Shown: in pieces, positions 1 to 11,296 of the stretch
Layout: each line of letters begins with the position of its first letter
How positions within the stretch are numbered: position 1 is the first letter of the stretch
From: Paramarasmius palmivorus
Lineage: Eukaryota; Basidiomycota; Agaricomycetes; Agaricales; Marasmiaceae
DNA: 64,000 nt
NCBI GenBank assembly: GCA_037176845.1
Contig: JAYKXP010000050.1
Span: 248,001-312,000 of the forward strand
Direction of reading: 5' to 3'
Translations under genes and position numbers: made by a program
The notes under the pieces: model-generated
What the model was told of the DNA's origin: nothing
What the model saw: the letters and a program-made list of their open reading frames with translations, nothing else
The model's database searches: none

Positions 1-319
1 AATGGTATCCTTTGCGGCTTCGATCGATTTGATATCATGGAGATCAAGATGAACGAATTTAACGTCGAGTCCGTGTTCGGTCTTGAGTTTCTGTCTGATG
101 AGGATGTCAGTTTTACAGTCAAAGTGAGCTTGGAGCGCTGAGCACTCACTGTGCTTCCTTTCCCGCGTCGACTCTCCTAGCTGCTAGGTACACGGTATGA
201 CCTTCTGCAGCGAGCAGCCTGACGAGTTGGAACCCGATACCGGTGTTGGAGCCTGTGACGAGGATGATGCGTTTGTATTCAGATCCTTCGGACATGTTGG
301 ATTGAAGGTTGGTGAGCAT
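1..319 (-). CDS. Short-chain dehydrogenase/reductase, N-terminal part only
   Basis: This is the 5' part of a classical SDR oxidoreductase that runs off the left edge of the window. After the start the frame reads RIILVTGSNTGIGFQLVRLL, which holds the Rossmann glycine motif TGxxxGIG for NAD(P) binding. It continues HTVYLAARR, and after an intron (95-149) KFVHLDLHDIKSIEAA, matching the LDxxD region of carbonyl-reductase-like SDRs. Two in-frame ATGs exist, at 319 and 295; the conserved fold begins after both, so the start is not decided. The catalytic YxxxK lies outside the window, so substrate and activity cannot be judged. SDR family membership is clear and the substrate is unknown. Confidence 0.85.
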
Positions 320-3300
320 TCTGGGACTGTTTTATATCGCAGAAAGTCGCCGAACGAGTTGCGTATCACGGCCATGTTCAATATAGTCGGATGTCACCCG
401 AAGGTACTCCAGCGTAAGAGAAAATTGAGGGAAGGGCAAGCTTGGCAGATATCTGTCGGATTCGGATAGCATCCGAGGATAAACGGCAAGTACTTAGGTG
501 TTTTGACTTGGCTCTGTGAGATTATTCGTGAGATGTACTGTCAGACTGACAGGGGAAAGAAAATACAGGTCGAGAATCAACCATGGGCAAACGCCCTAAG
601 CTTTCAATGGATCAGAATCACCAACTCGCTCTGCCAAATGAGAAGCTGACATAGTGCTCTCCAAGAACGATGTGATAGCATTGTTTACAACTAAATGGAC
701 AGTGGTTAGCTGTACAGAAGGCTGAAGAACAGGGAAAATTGTACTGGAATAAGGTTCGTCGACGGCTTGGGTCCTGAAATCCAAGATGACATAGTCTGAC
801 ATACCGATTCATGAAGGCTCTCTTCGACGGCTGTTTGGATGCGACAGAGATGTCTAGTCGTACAGAGAAGTCAGCAGAGCGACAGAAAGAGCACAGTTGA
901 CAATTACTGACACCAGGATGGATAGGGGCAGAAGCGGGTACCCGAATGAAAAGTAATTCCTCCTTCTTGAGCTCATAACCAATCATAGATATGACGGTAT
1001 TCTTCCCGGAGGAGAGCTCGAGGGAGCGCATCGAGTGAGGTTGGAAATGTTTCGGCTTGATATGATGGGTCGGCCATAGCCTCTGCGAACTCGCTGGGAC
1101 CAGGACGTTTGGGGGAGTTTTCTGGTCCCAGGCCCGTTTCCAAAACCGCTATTATTCATCGGTGCACTCTGTTTTCTTCCAATCAGTCGACTGAAGAGTT
1201 TGAAGGTAGTTGCTCGAGTTTCGGAGATACGGAATTTTACCGCAAGCCATGATGGTGGGGTGTAGAGTCACAGTCACAAGTGCACAGGCTGATACCAGTT
1301 GCAAGGAACTCTTCTTATGTCGGACGCCATCCGAGGGTACTTGGGCGACATACCACTACGAAGTACACGTCCAAAATCTGTGAGCAAACATGTCAAAGGT
1401 TGGGTGAAATTTTTGCAGATGAGGAAAGTAGTGACGCACTATACGCAAGTCTGCTCCTCTTATTCTGGTCAAATATCCTCGAGGTAAAATCGGAAATCGA
1501 GTGCTAGCCTCTATGACGGTTGTGAAAGACGAAGAGAGCTCACTGGCACCAGCGCTGACCACGCGACCGGCAGGCCAATTTCACACCCTCACATGCACAA
1601 GACGCGTCAAACAGCTTGAACTGTAACCATCACCTTCCTTTCAAGCCTTTTGAGATTCCTGTTGAGAATGGCCCAATCAATACCAATTCATCTGCTTTCA
1701 CTTCCCCCTTCCACGCTTTCCTCGCTCACAGGTGCTAGATACGAACTTCTCGAGGATATACCAACCCAAACCGCTCAGGACCTTGCACAGTGTTCGTTCT
1801 TACTCATTCCGGGTCCTAAATACTTTCTGATTGGTGAATAGCCCTCAGAATTCCCCTCGAAGCACAGAAATTATTGATTTCTGCTCCATAGTCGAATCCT
1901 CTACCTCTAATGCCGCTCCTTCAGTCTGCCGCCGGTAGACTCGTGTCGAGGGAAACAGACAACAAAACACGGGTTTCAAGCCCTTGGATAGCCTACCAAA
2001 CGGCGAATTGACGCGAGGCGATGTCTAGAACTATATGGTGCTTCAAGAATGCCAAAAGAGAGAATCATCCTTGATATAATGCATATGGTCCTTGACAAGT
2101 CTTGTTCGTTGGTTCGTGATTCGTTCTAATGAAGAGCTAGGATGAACGATTTACCAAATTTTCAGATTAATATCAGCCCAGACACCCTGGAAGAGTCGTT
2201 TGAAGGTCAGCTACGTTCCCAACCGCGAACAAGAACTGAAAGTGTGCCCAGATATACCTCATCACGGAACATGACTTTTTTATACCAAGATTTACACGCT
2301 ATTCGATGTTGTGATGTCCTTCAACGACCTCAGCTCGTACCTACTATCACATCCACTGGTAAATGGCCTCGTTCACTCAGCCTTGTCTCCGCTCATGCCT
2401 CGATTCTAGGTATCGCTCTAGGACATACACTCAGTGTTCTTCTCGTTCCAAAATGCCGCTGAAGATCTAACGACGAAATGCGCCTTATGAGCACATCAAA
2501 CAAACGTTGGCGCGGAGTTGCGTAACGTATAATTTGTCTTTACTCTTCTTCCCAGACCCCTTCCCCATCCTAACGCAACTCATATTCAGATCATCACATC
2601 TCAACTTCCTCGACGTAGACGGCTCACCAGGTCGTTTCGATATAGACGCTACGGGGGTTTTAGTTCCTCATCTAGGTGAGTTGGCCTTATTCTTTACGTG
2701 TTTTGATCCCTATGTTAAGAAAACGCGTACCTCCGTCTGGGGAACAGATTGGGTACGGTAATGGTTTATAGTTATTCGATTTGTTGACTCAGGGTTGTGC
2801 TGATGAGAATTGGGATTATATAGGTTTTTCTGAGGTTGTTTTTGGGGCCTTCGATGATCAAACACTAGTATGGAGGAGTTTAGGCTGTGGGTCCGGGGCA
2901 GAGCGCTGATGATCATCCCGGGATGACTTAATCTTTCCAATCTCTCTGCACTGTGCTCGTCTCATCGCCTTTCTACCAGTTAGCAGATGTGAACTGTGAG
3001 CTGTAACATGTAACATTGTAGCTGCGGGCGGGGATGTCTCGATTGGCTATACTTTGAAATATTGGAGTGTACAGAGGTGTTCTCCCATGGCCAGACTAGA
3101 TACGGAGCAGTGTCAAGTGAGCTAACGCGTGTGTTAGGCGTCTAAACCGTGGGAAGTTCTCGGTTACGCGTTTTCGTTCCAGAGGCGGCCTTTCCTTCCT
3201 TCAATCAAGTCCTTTCTTCCTCAGCTCAAAAGTTGCTGTCTTCGTCTTCTCAATTCTTTCCCTCACTCTCTCGATTGCTCACTATTTTGCGTCAAAGACC

Positions 3301-3515
3301 CGGGAATGCACCCTTTACTGATTGCGCTCATAGTGCGCTCCCAAGGGCGCTTCTGTGACTGATCAATGGAGTCATTTCGGACAGGGATCAGTTGGGTACC
3401 GCAGTTCACACAATTCTGATACATATTAGGAGCTAGCCCAACAGCAACAGTTCGAAGCGCCTGAGCGTGAACCCGTGCCCTCTTTTAAGGGTCTAACCAG
3501 ACTTGCCGATTAACT
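320..3515. other. Stretch without a confident gene
   Basis: I see no gene I can defend here. On the minus strand around 600-1100 there are short intron-like pieces, for example a frame starting at 1031 and another ending RALLREEYRHIYDWL with a stop near 975, but no recognisable domain. On the plus strand, frames near 1668-1841, 2142-2462 and 2507-2761 have leucine-rich text such as LTQLIFRSSHLNFLDVDG that vaguely recalls F-box/LRR proteins of mushrooms, without a joinable model. A decayed gene or a rapidly evolving multi-exon gene is possible. Confidence 0.5.
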
Positions 3516-5138
3516 ATGTCATCCTCCAACCTCTACCCCAACAACTCGAACATGTTCCCCAAAATCATCCTCCACAGGGGTCTCAAAAACCAAGATGACA
3601 ATCTGGATATACTCACGATGCTGTATGAGGAGTTGCAGGTAGCTGCTGTTGAAGCGTCGGATCCTACGGTGGATTTCCTTTCGTTCGTGGCGAAGTGTTT
3701 TTATTTCGCTGTGATATACAAGGCTGCACCTGAGGTTGTGGCGGATGTTGAGCCCAAGACCAAGTATGAGCCTCAGCCTGATTATGAGGTGTGTGGTTTG
3801 GGTGTAATTCAATGGCGCTGGTTCTGACTGACAAATGAAGACGCAGAATGATAGCATATGGGGAAGGAGTTGGGTATGTACTATGTCCTATGTCCCACGA
3901 GCACATTCATTTGGACGCTGACTTGACGTTCTCAAATCCATAGACTGCAGAATCCAAATCAAAAACGCAAGAATTCTCGTCCTCGTCCTCATCGTCGGTT
4001 CACCATTCCAACTTGACCGAGAACATGTATGACGACATTCTCGGTCCTACCCCTTCTTCAGGTGGTCGATTCACCAGTGACGCCCAGAACGCCCATAACT
4101 ATTATGACTTTCCTACACCTTGGGGAAATCCTCCAACAGCCGCTCCGCAACGTACATTTCCTAACCTTACACTCCCATCTACCAACTACGACGAACCCAT
4201 CGGAATGATATACCTCATCGAATCCCAACCTCCTCCAATGCCTGGAACCATAGGCGAACTCAGCATTGGACTCATCCTATCGGAGAGATATCGCAAATTC
4301 GGATATGGCAGAGCTGCCGTGGACAAAGTCGTCCGATACGCATTTGATACCATTGGAGCGCATAGGGTACAAGCGCTGTTGACGAATACCTATTACAAGG
4401 ATAGTGCTATCAACCTTTTTACGCAGCTGTATGTGCCGGTGTTCATATTTATCGGCCACTGTGCCGCAGCTAACCTTATTTCTTTTCTTGCACAGGCACT
4501 TTGGCCACGAAGGCACCCGTCGCCGATCACATTTCAGCTACGTGGAACAGGAATACAAAGATACCACCTGTCTAGCAATCATCGATACTGATTGGGTGAT
4601 GAAGAACTTTACTAGACCAGCGCCGAATAGCCTTTGGGATGAAATGTTCTTGAGGCATGAAAGAGAACGGGATGAGCTTTTGAGATGGGAAGAAAGGAAG
4701 AGTGGGCTTTATAGGACGTCTAGTACGGAGACGATTCGAGATGCAGCGGGTGTTTGTACGGAGGTCGAGACATCGTCGTCAAAGTCTGACGTGGAGGTGT
4801 CTGAATCGGAATCTGAGAATGAGAACGGGAAAGGGAAAGGGAAGAAGAGGCAGTTCAACCACAGTGCCGGCTCTCAACTGGGAGAAGGGAGATACGCATC
4901 TGATGCTGATGATTCGGACGTGGATGAGGATGGGTATAACGCGCCCCAGTTCAAGTACAGAAGACTTGGATCGGAAGGTCCGAGTACTCAGGCTATTCGA
5001 AGGGCGGGGTCTGTGGCGTCGAGCGAGGATGGTTATACAAGCGCTGCGACTTCGGTTCCTTCCACGTCGTCGGAATGGGATGTGGTGGATGAATGGTCTG
5101 ATTTCTCGGTTGATGATCGTGACAATGATGAGATGTGA
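3516..5138 (+). CDS. GNAT-family N-acetyltransferase with acidic C-terminal tail
   Basis: Four exons (3516-3788, about 3841-3873, 3944-4428, 4496-5138) join in one frame into a protein of roughly 476 residues. The middle carries a GNAT acetyl-CoA-binding fold: IGELSIGLILSERYRK followed by FGYGRAAVDKVV, which holds the R/Q-x-x-G-x-G motif A, then AHRVQALLTNTYYKDSAINL typical of the motif B helix. The first exon probably forms the fold's N-terminal strands. After the domain, about 170 residues are rich in Ser, Asp and Glu (SEDGYTSAATSVPSTSSEWD) and probably disordered. The GNAT call is firm. The substrate is unknown; small-molecule or protein N-acetylation are both possible. No frame break was found. 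Confidence 0.8.
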
Positions 5139-5306
5139 TTTGGTTTTTGGTTTTTTGGAGGCGAGGAGGGCAATGGGGCAAGGGTGCAACGTTTTCTTGT
5201 ACGTTTTCTTGTGTCAAAGAAGCTTCGATCACGGTAATCTTCGTTGTATTGGTATTACAAGATAGTATGTCGTAGAATCTCATGTATCAGCTGTCGCGTG
5301 TATGTG

Positions 5307-6724
5307 CTATCTAATGAATTTGCTTGACGCTCGCTTGTAAACTTCCCTGGATCCCGTCACTTGTGGTGATAGGCATTCAAACTGATTATCGTGTATCATG
5401 AAGTTGTATGTACAAAGTACGCCGTCGTCCATTTTCAGTTTCGAGATCACCTGGACGTTACGAGCTTGATAGGTGGTAGTTGTCGAAGGGCCCGGTTGTC
5501 CTGAACTGCCTTCCATCTGCATGTACGATTCGTCAAGAACATGTATCAGAATCAGGATTAAACAGACTAACCTGAAGGTTGATGATCCTGTGAAGAGTAA
5601 AGAGAAAAGTCAACAAATGGCATCTTCCGGGTCTACGATATGATCACGCACAACCACATCGGTACTCCAACAAAACCCGCCCCATATTGAGTTGCTCTTA
5701 GTTCATTTTCCATATAAAAATCAATACGAACATCCGCGGCGTTCTGTGCAGTAAGTACAGCCCTTAAGGACCGGAAGGATAGGTCTTCTGGCCAGGAAAC
5801 TAGATCGGATCTGACGATAGAGGAGGTATTGAACGTGTTGAACCAGTTATCGGGGGTACCTTTCCATTCGCCAATATCGACTTCTGGAGGCCAGCCGATG
5901 GCACTCTGATTGGCGGAGGTGAGTTAAAACTTGACATGTATACAGTAAGTAGGTAGGGTGTATTTGTAGACGTCCATACGTCTTACAAATACACTCTGGT
6001 ACTAGGATTCTGGACACTTACAGTAAGCCAAAAGGCGGGCCAGGTTCCTATGTACAGTATGACATGACAGAAAGGGATGAGCATGAACATGAGCATTTTC
6101 GTTTCCAGTTCCAGTTATTACTTTTAGGCGACTTACCGCGCGCAGTTGGAGCACTAAACTCTCCTTCTACTGTCCATGAATCCGATTGGGTAACTGTGAT
6201 TTGCGCCTTGGCGTGCACGGCACCGCTGTTTCGGGAAAGAAACTTGTAAGGACAAAAACATTCATAGGTGGATTCTGGAATGGATTCCCGAGTGACGAGT
6301 CCTAGCCCTCACCTGGCGTAGCGGATGGACAGATGGGGATCTGCTGAGCTTGTTGGGGGGTTTGCGTTGGAGGTAGGAGTTGCTCGGAGTGTCAAAGTGC
6401 CAGAGGCAGCTTGAATGTTGGACCGAGTCATTCTACCGCCTGAAAATTGCGTGAATCGAGGGATGCTGATGTTCATGAGACGTGTACTGACTTCCATTAT
6501 GGTCTTCACCCCATGGATAAAGGTAATTCCAGTACTGTTCGAACGACCCAGTTGATGAGAACGAGTCGGATGGAATGACCGTAGTCTGTGCTTGGACCGA
6601 GGGAAGATGGGGTAGAATGACAGACGTGATCGCGATGAAGGCGTAGCTGACATGATCATGTGCAGTCAGGGACTAGTCAGGGATGCCCTAGACGGGGAAG
6701 AATCGCAGCATACCTGAGCAGCAT
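5307..6724 (-). CDS. Secreted glycoside hydrolase family 16 (beta-glucanase type)
   Basis: Eight exons (11, 155, 127, 89, 26, 254, 16 and 210 nt, in gene order) sum to 888 nt, exactly 295 codons plus stop. The protein opens with a signal peptide (MLLSYAFIAITSVILPHLPS, ending near SVQAQ). It then shows GH16 landmarks: SFEQYWNYLYPWGED, the strand RGTWPAFWLT, and the catalytic signature WPPEVDIGEWKG, whose E-x-D-x-x-E supplies nucleophile and acid/base. Near the end, MWLIINLQMEGSSG and TYQARNVQV match the conserved C-terminal strands. The enzyme is expected to act on beta-1,3/1,4-glucans of the wall or of plant substrate. The 11-nt start exon and the 16-nt exon at 5572-5587 are unusually short but needed to keep frame. 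The last 45 or so residues extend past the usual family end and may hide another intron. Confidence 0.88.
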
Positions 6725-7373
6725 CTTGGATGTTCGTCAAACGGTTTCGCATTCATTCCAGGAAAGATTTTTTGTTTTATATTCATAGCCGCGGTCCGGG
6801 ACAACGAACCACAGGCTGGTACTGCATATGAAGCTGGAGTAAGTTTTGCCGTCGTCCGCTGAATATTTGTCGTCATGGGAGTTGACCACGGGAAAATCCA
6901 GCTTGTTGCAATACAATGAGGCTTCTTGAAGCCTTTTACAAGCCTAAAATAATCACCGGTGCCCGCCGTGCCACCAAGAATCGTGAGGGTCCATCTGGCG
7001 CCTTGAGCACATGGGGGTATGTAGTCGTAGTCCCTTGAAAAAGAAGCAACGAAGACAATCAGAAGTCGTGCACTTGTTGATACAACTTCTGATTCAGTGA
7101 TGTCAATAGGATGCGCCCGAGATTGACAGATTATGGCAAGAGACCTAGTAGGTTCTCTGAGCCAAACGCAGTTTTCGTTGTCGAAGAGCCATTGCAGGCT
7201 AGATAGTATGGGTTGGTCGTCCGCAATCGCAAAACGAAGTTTTGAGCTTAAGCTAGGTCCGGCCACATGACCCATTCGCCACTGTTCGGGATACGCTGCA
7301 TCTTGCTTGCCGTATCTCTTGACGCCGACAGAGTTACGGAATCTTTGTTAGACAGGATTCGCCAGCTCGATAG
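6725..7373. promoter_or_regulatory. Divergent intergenic region between GH16 and acyl-CoA synthetase
   Basis: This 649-nt interval should hold the promoters of two divergent genes. A long minus-strand frame (7275 to 6688) spans most of it and overlaps the first GH16 exons in another frame. It has no recognisable domain and is treated as chance or as an upstream frame in the GH16 leader. I see no defined operator sequence. Confidence 0.4.
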
Positions 7374-9933
7374 ATGATGGTGGTCAGAGGAAGAGTGAGT
7401 CGCGACATTATTCGTCTTCCTTTCTTTAGACCACCACCATCACCACGCCGAGTCTCGACCCAAGTTCCCATAAATGGCCTTTCGTATGCCCAAGGATCTC
7501 TTCAACCTCCTCTCGACAATAGGACTTTCACGGAATACTTTCAGGGCGAAATATTAGAAAACCATAGCCAGAGACCGGCGCTGATATGTCGCAAAGAAAA
7601 ACCTCGAGCACACGGCGGTCCACCGTCTCCGAATCTGGGAAGATCCTCACATCTTGCATGGGATTTCAACGAGTTCAATAGGCATATCGAAGCTCTTGCT
7701 CGTGGCCTACTCAGTCTGGGTGTTCAGAAGGGTGATCGTATTGCTGTGGTCATGGGCAACAATAGGTGCGTCCCAGTCTTTCGATTTTTATCATCCGCAC
7801 TGAAGCAGCGGAATAGTTCATATGCCATGCTGCAATGGGCAGCTGCCCGCATCGGAAGCATTCTAGTCACCATAAACCCAGCGTATCGGATAGACGAACT
7901 AGCAAGTTTCCTGCTTGGACTATCTTAAATTCGCGTTTGACACGTCTTTTCCAGGCAGCAACTCTACGAATCGTCGGAGCCAAGCATCTCTTCGTGGTAC
8001 CCAAGATCCGCACTTCCTCGTACCTCGAAATGCTTGCGTCAAAGTTTCCTGACATCAAGAATTCCCGTCCTGGAGAGATACAAGAGGAAGCTCTACCGGA
8101 ATTGCGCAATCTCATAGTTGTCGATAACAATGACGCATACCAAGACCAGCTCAGGAAGCTTGAGATGAAGTCGGTCATTGACTGGCGCGAAGTCATCATG
8201 TGGAGAGAAGACACGCAGGAGAAGATACGGGTGGATGAGATATCTCGGTCAATCCACAAGGACGACATAGTCAATATGCAGTTCACCAGGTACGACCGTT
8301 CAACCTATGGCTTTCAGAATTCTACTGACTATTGACTAGCGGAACGACAGGGCTCCCAAAAGCTGTCGCGGTATGCAGACGTTGAACATTCCTTACCTCT
8401 TGCTGACATTTCCTAGCTAACGCACAGCAACCTTCTCAATAACGCGCTCTCTATTGGTCGTTGTATGCGTCTGACAGACCAGGATATCGTTTGTAAGTCG
8501 GATTCTATCAACTCTTTGTATAGCAGGTTCTCACCATGACATTAGGCAACGTTCCTCCACTTTTCCATTGCTTTGATGAGTGGTGCTTTATCCTTCCATT
8601 TTTCGTTGTCCTTATCTCTATCGTTTTTACGCTTGGTCCTGGGCAACCTAGCCGCCTGGGTGTACGGCGCCTCCATTGTTTACCCCTCAGAGATTTTCGA
8701 TCCGCCTTCAATAATTGACGCGGTCACGGGAGAGAAGTGCACTGCTCTACACGGTGTTCCTACACATTTCTGGGTGTCCTCACGGAGGTCGAGAAACGGA
8801 AGAAAGGAAGGCGAACACCCTGATATGAGTTCGCTCAGGTACATTTACTCTTTCAGTATTTTACGATAAACCCGCTTACTCTGTCCTTTCCAGAACTGGT
8901 ATTGCAGCTGGTTCATCTGTTCCCATCGAACTGATGAAGAAGCTGATTTCTGACCTCAATCTGAGAGATCTTACCAATGCATATGGCATGAGTTGAGTTT
9001 CTTCCTTTGTGATTCCTGCACACAACTTAAGAATTCTCTACAGCTGAAACTAGCCCGGTCTCATTCCAAACTACACCAGATGACCCTGTCATTCACCGTA
9101 CTGAGACTGTTGGACGAGTGCAGCCCCATGTCAAAGCAAAACTCATTGATCCGGATGGTAATATCGTGCCTATCGGGAAACCTGGGGAACTCTGCGTTGC
9201 TGGGTATCTACTACAGAAAGGGTGCGTATCACGATGCACGTTGTGGTTTTCAAACGTCACTGATAATGGGCGTATAGGTACTGGGGAGACGAAGAGCAAA
9301 CGCGGAAAGTCATGAAAACAGACGAGGAAGGAACGCTCTGGATGCACACAGGAGATGAAGCAGTCATGGATCAAGATGGGTATCTCAAGAGTACGTGATG
9401 CTTCGATAGTGCACTTTCAGCAAATTACTCAGCGACCTGTTAGTTGTTGGTCGGATTAAAGACATTATTATCCGTGGAGGAGAGGTACGGCTCCCAAGAT
9501 ATCCTCAATTTCATTCACGAGCTGACCAGACATCGATGTTGCAGAACCTCTTCCCCATTCAAATCGAGGACGTGTTATTAACCAACTCTGGCATACACGA
9601 AGTCGCTGCAGTCGCTGTCCCCGATAGTAAATACGGAGAGGTAGTCGGTACCTGGGTTGTTCGAGCTCCTGGCACTAATGTGTCAAGGAGCGAAGTGAGG
9701 AAGACCGTCTCAGAGAAGATGAACCCACAAGTACGTTTTCCTCTTCTAGTAGACATTCAAGTTTTTCACTATACCACTAGAATGCCCCTGCGTGGGTTTG
9801 GTTCATCGGAGAGGATGGCAATCCAAATGAACTGCCGAAGACTGCGAGTGGAAAGATCATGAAACATGTACTGAGGAAGTGGAGCAAGGAGCTTGCAGAG
9901 AAGGGTATAGGTGGCATATCAAACGGACGTTAG
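7374..9933 (+). CDS. Acyl-CoA synthetase, ACSF2-like AMP-forming ligase
   Basis: This is a member of the ANL adenylating superfamily that activates a fatty acid with ATP and CoA. The Arg-rich, Ser-containing N-terminus looks like a mitochondrial presequence, as in ACSF2. Landmarks in order: GLLSLGVQKGDRIAVVMGNN; VTINPAYRIDEL; the AMP-binding P-loop FTSGTTGLPKAVA; NVPPLFHCFGLVLGN; RTGIAAGSSVPIELM; AYGMTETSPVSFQ; the hinge region GYLKIVGRIKDIIIRGGENL; and PKTASGKIMKHVLRKW, with the C-terminal catalytic lysine. At least eleven introns are implied. Three spots are odd: a probable GC-AG intron at 7902-7954, a probable AT-AC intron at 8576-8630, and a stretch at about 8767-8805 where two opposite single-base shifts scramble about 13 residues. 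TTG/ATG alternatives aside, the ATG at 7374 (or 7377) fits. Confidence 0.88.
8576..8630 (+). other. Probable AT-AC intron in the acyl-CoA synthetase gene
   Basis: The conserved protein text HCFGLVLGN needs 55 nt to be removed here, from ATGAGT at the 5' end to TTTTTAC at the 3' end. Removal joins TTT-G to GC-TTG in frame. No AG acceptor exists in the interval that restores this frame. The donor looks like an ordinary U2 donor (GTGAGT) with A at +1, so this would be a U2-type AT-AC intron. It lacks the U12 donor ATATCC. Confidence 0.65.
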
Positions 9934-10055
9934 GTTCTTTCAGACTAATCGATACATGGACGATTTTGGAAGGTGACTGTCGTTCGGTAGTATTATGCTA
10001 CATTACAGATATCGTACAAGTCCAGCATGCGATGGGAGACGAAGGGTTCGAAGTG

Positions 10056-11078
10056 CTAGTCCAAAGGATGGCAGACGGCTATTGAGTTTGACGACCGTAT
10101 TGACTTGCCACATGTCATCCGGTTTCTTTTCTCCTTGAGGTACGGCTCAGATGGCGGAGGCTCGTGGAATTCCAAGAGCCTGATGTTGTGTTTCACGTCG
10201 ACGAAGAAAAGGACCATATACCCTTCGCTGATGGCTTTCTTCAGAAGAGCGGATACAGCGCCGACTTGCTCGAGCTTGTCATAGGGAACGGGTCCAGCAT
10301 CCTTATATCGCACGAGTTTTGGGTCTTCAGGTTGATTTTCATCGACTTCGACACTAATGAGAACGAAATGAGTTGGTTGTTTCGAAGATGCTCGTCCCTT
10401 CCAGAGCTCGAAGGACATGGAAAGCCTGTATTTCACTATCGTCAGGGCACACTTGCTTGACGTTTGTGAAAGTGAACGTACCGCGTATTCGATGGTGTTG
10501 TTATTTTCTCTGTACCACGTTTGGACAGTCACAGGGTCATAGAACTTCTTCCCTTCTGCGAGAGCCTGAGCTTTTTGCTTTTCCATTTCCAGCCAAAACC
10601 TGTGTTCGCTGTTTGCATATGGGCTTGTGTTCTGCCCAGTTCGCTCTGCATTGATCAAGTAAAGACGTGTTGGTAACAAGGCTGCCACTTTAGTACTCAC
10701 GTCTGGCATTCGCGGCTGGATAAAGTGTGAATAGATAACAAGCTCATAAGATAATGGACTCACCTGCAGTAGTGAGTTGTCTTGCACTTTGCGCAACGCG
10801 CGAAAGTTTCTCCTCTGGCAGGGCTTCTTCTGCAGTGTCCACACGGTCTGACCAGAGGTCCACGATCTGGAATTGCCTTTTCCATGTCATCGAGAGTCGT
10901 GATGACGGGTCCATTTGACGAGTTGTTGTTCAAAAAAACCACGGATCCCTTTTGAAGTTGATCTGGATTCACCTATATTATAAAGGTCAGTGAGAGTCGG
11001 ATACACCCGACTGACACGCACTGTAAATGAAGTTCCTTGCATGCCTTTGAATTCCAACTTTTCAACGTTTGAGACCAT
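10056..11078 (-). CDS. MYND-type zinc finger protein (frame broken twice as assembled)
   Basis: Five exons (11078-11022, 10972-10764, 10715-10701, 10645-10482, 10425-10056) encode a protein whose centre is a MYND finger: CGHCRRSPARGE, then FARCAKCKTTHYCSREC, then ANWAEHKPIC. Together these give the C-x2-C, C-x2-C, Y-C-x3-C and H-x3-C ligands. The finger spans exons 2-4, including a 15-nt exon. After it the conserved text HRFWLEMEKQKAQALAEG lies one base out of frame, and later FHVLRALEG switches frame into RASSKQPTHFVLISVEVDE. Each shift is cured by removing one base from a short run (TTT at 10612-10614, CCC at 10396-10398 on the plus strand). MYND domains bind proline-rich partners; the specific role is unknown. 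It is divergent from the fatty-acid hydroxylase, 218 nt away. Confidence 0.78.
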
Positions 11079-11296
11079 AGAAGACGAAAGTAGAAATGAA
11101 CAGAATCTCGCAGAACATGTTCGACAAGATGGCTGGCCGAACCGAGAGCGACCGGGGCAAGGCAGGGCAAGGCCGGATGTCCGGAGATAGTCGTCGGCAA
11201 CGCGCTAGTTGACACAGATAAGATTACTAAAAACCTAAATAAAGAAATTTCGTGTCACCCTTTAAATTCTTTCCTCCGTTTTCCCAGTTCACCACC
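11079..11296. promoter_or_regulatory. Short shared promoter between MYND gene and fatty-acid hydroxylase
   Basis: Only 218 nt separate the two divergent start codons, so both promoters must lie here or overlap the genes. An A/T-rich tract around 11225-11250 lies about 50-70 nt upstream of the hydroxylase ATG and could position transcription. No specific factor site is recognised. Confidence 0.4.

Noticed and set aside
4702..5265. Long alternative frames inside the GNAT tail
   Set aside because: The acidic repeat-like coding sequence of the GNAT tail keeps other frames open. The conserved domain fixes the true frame.
6688..7275. 195-codon minus-strand frame upstream of and overlapping GH16
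   Set aside because: It has no recognisable domain, overlaps the well-supported first GH16 exons in another frame and covers the divergent promoter. Chance or an upstream frame is more likely.
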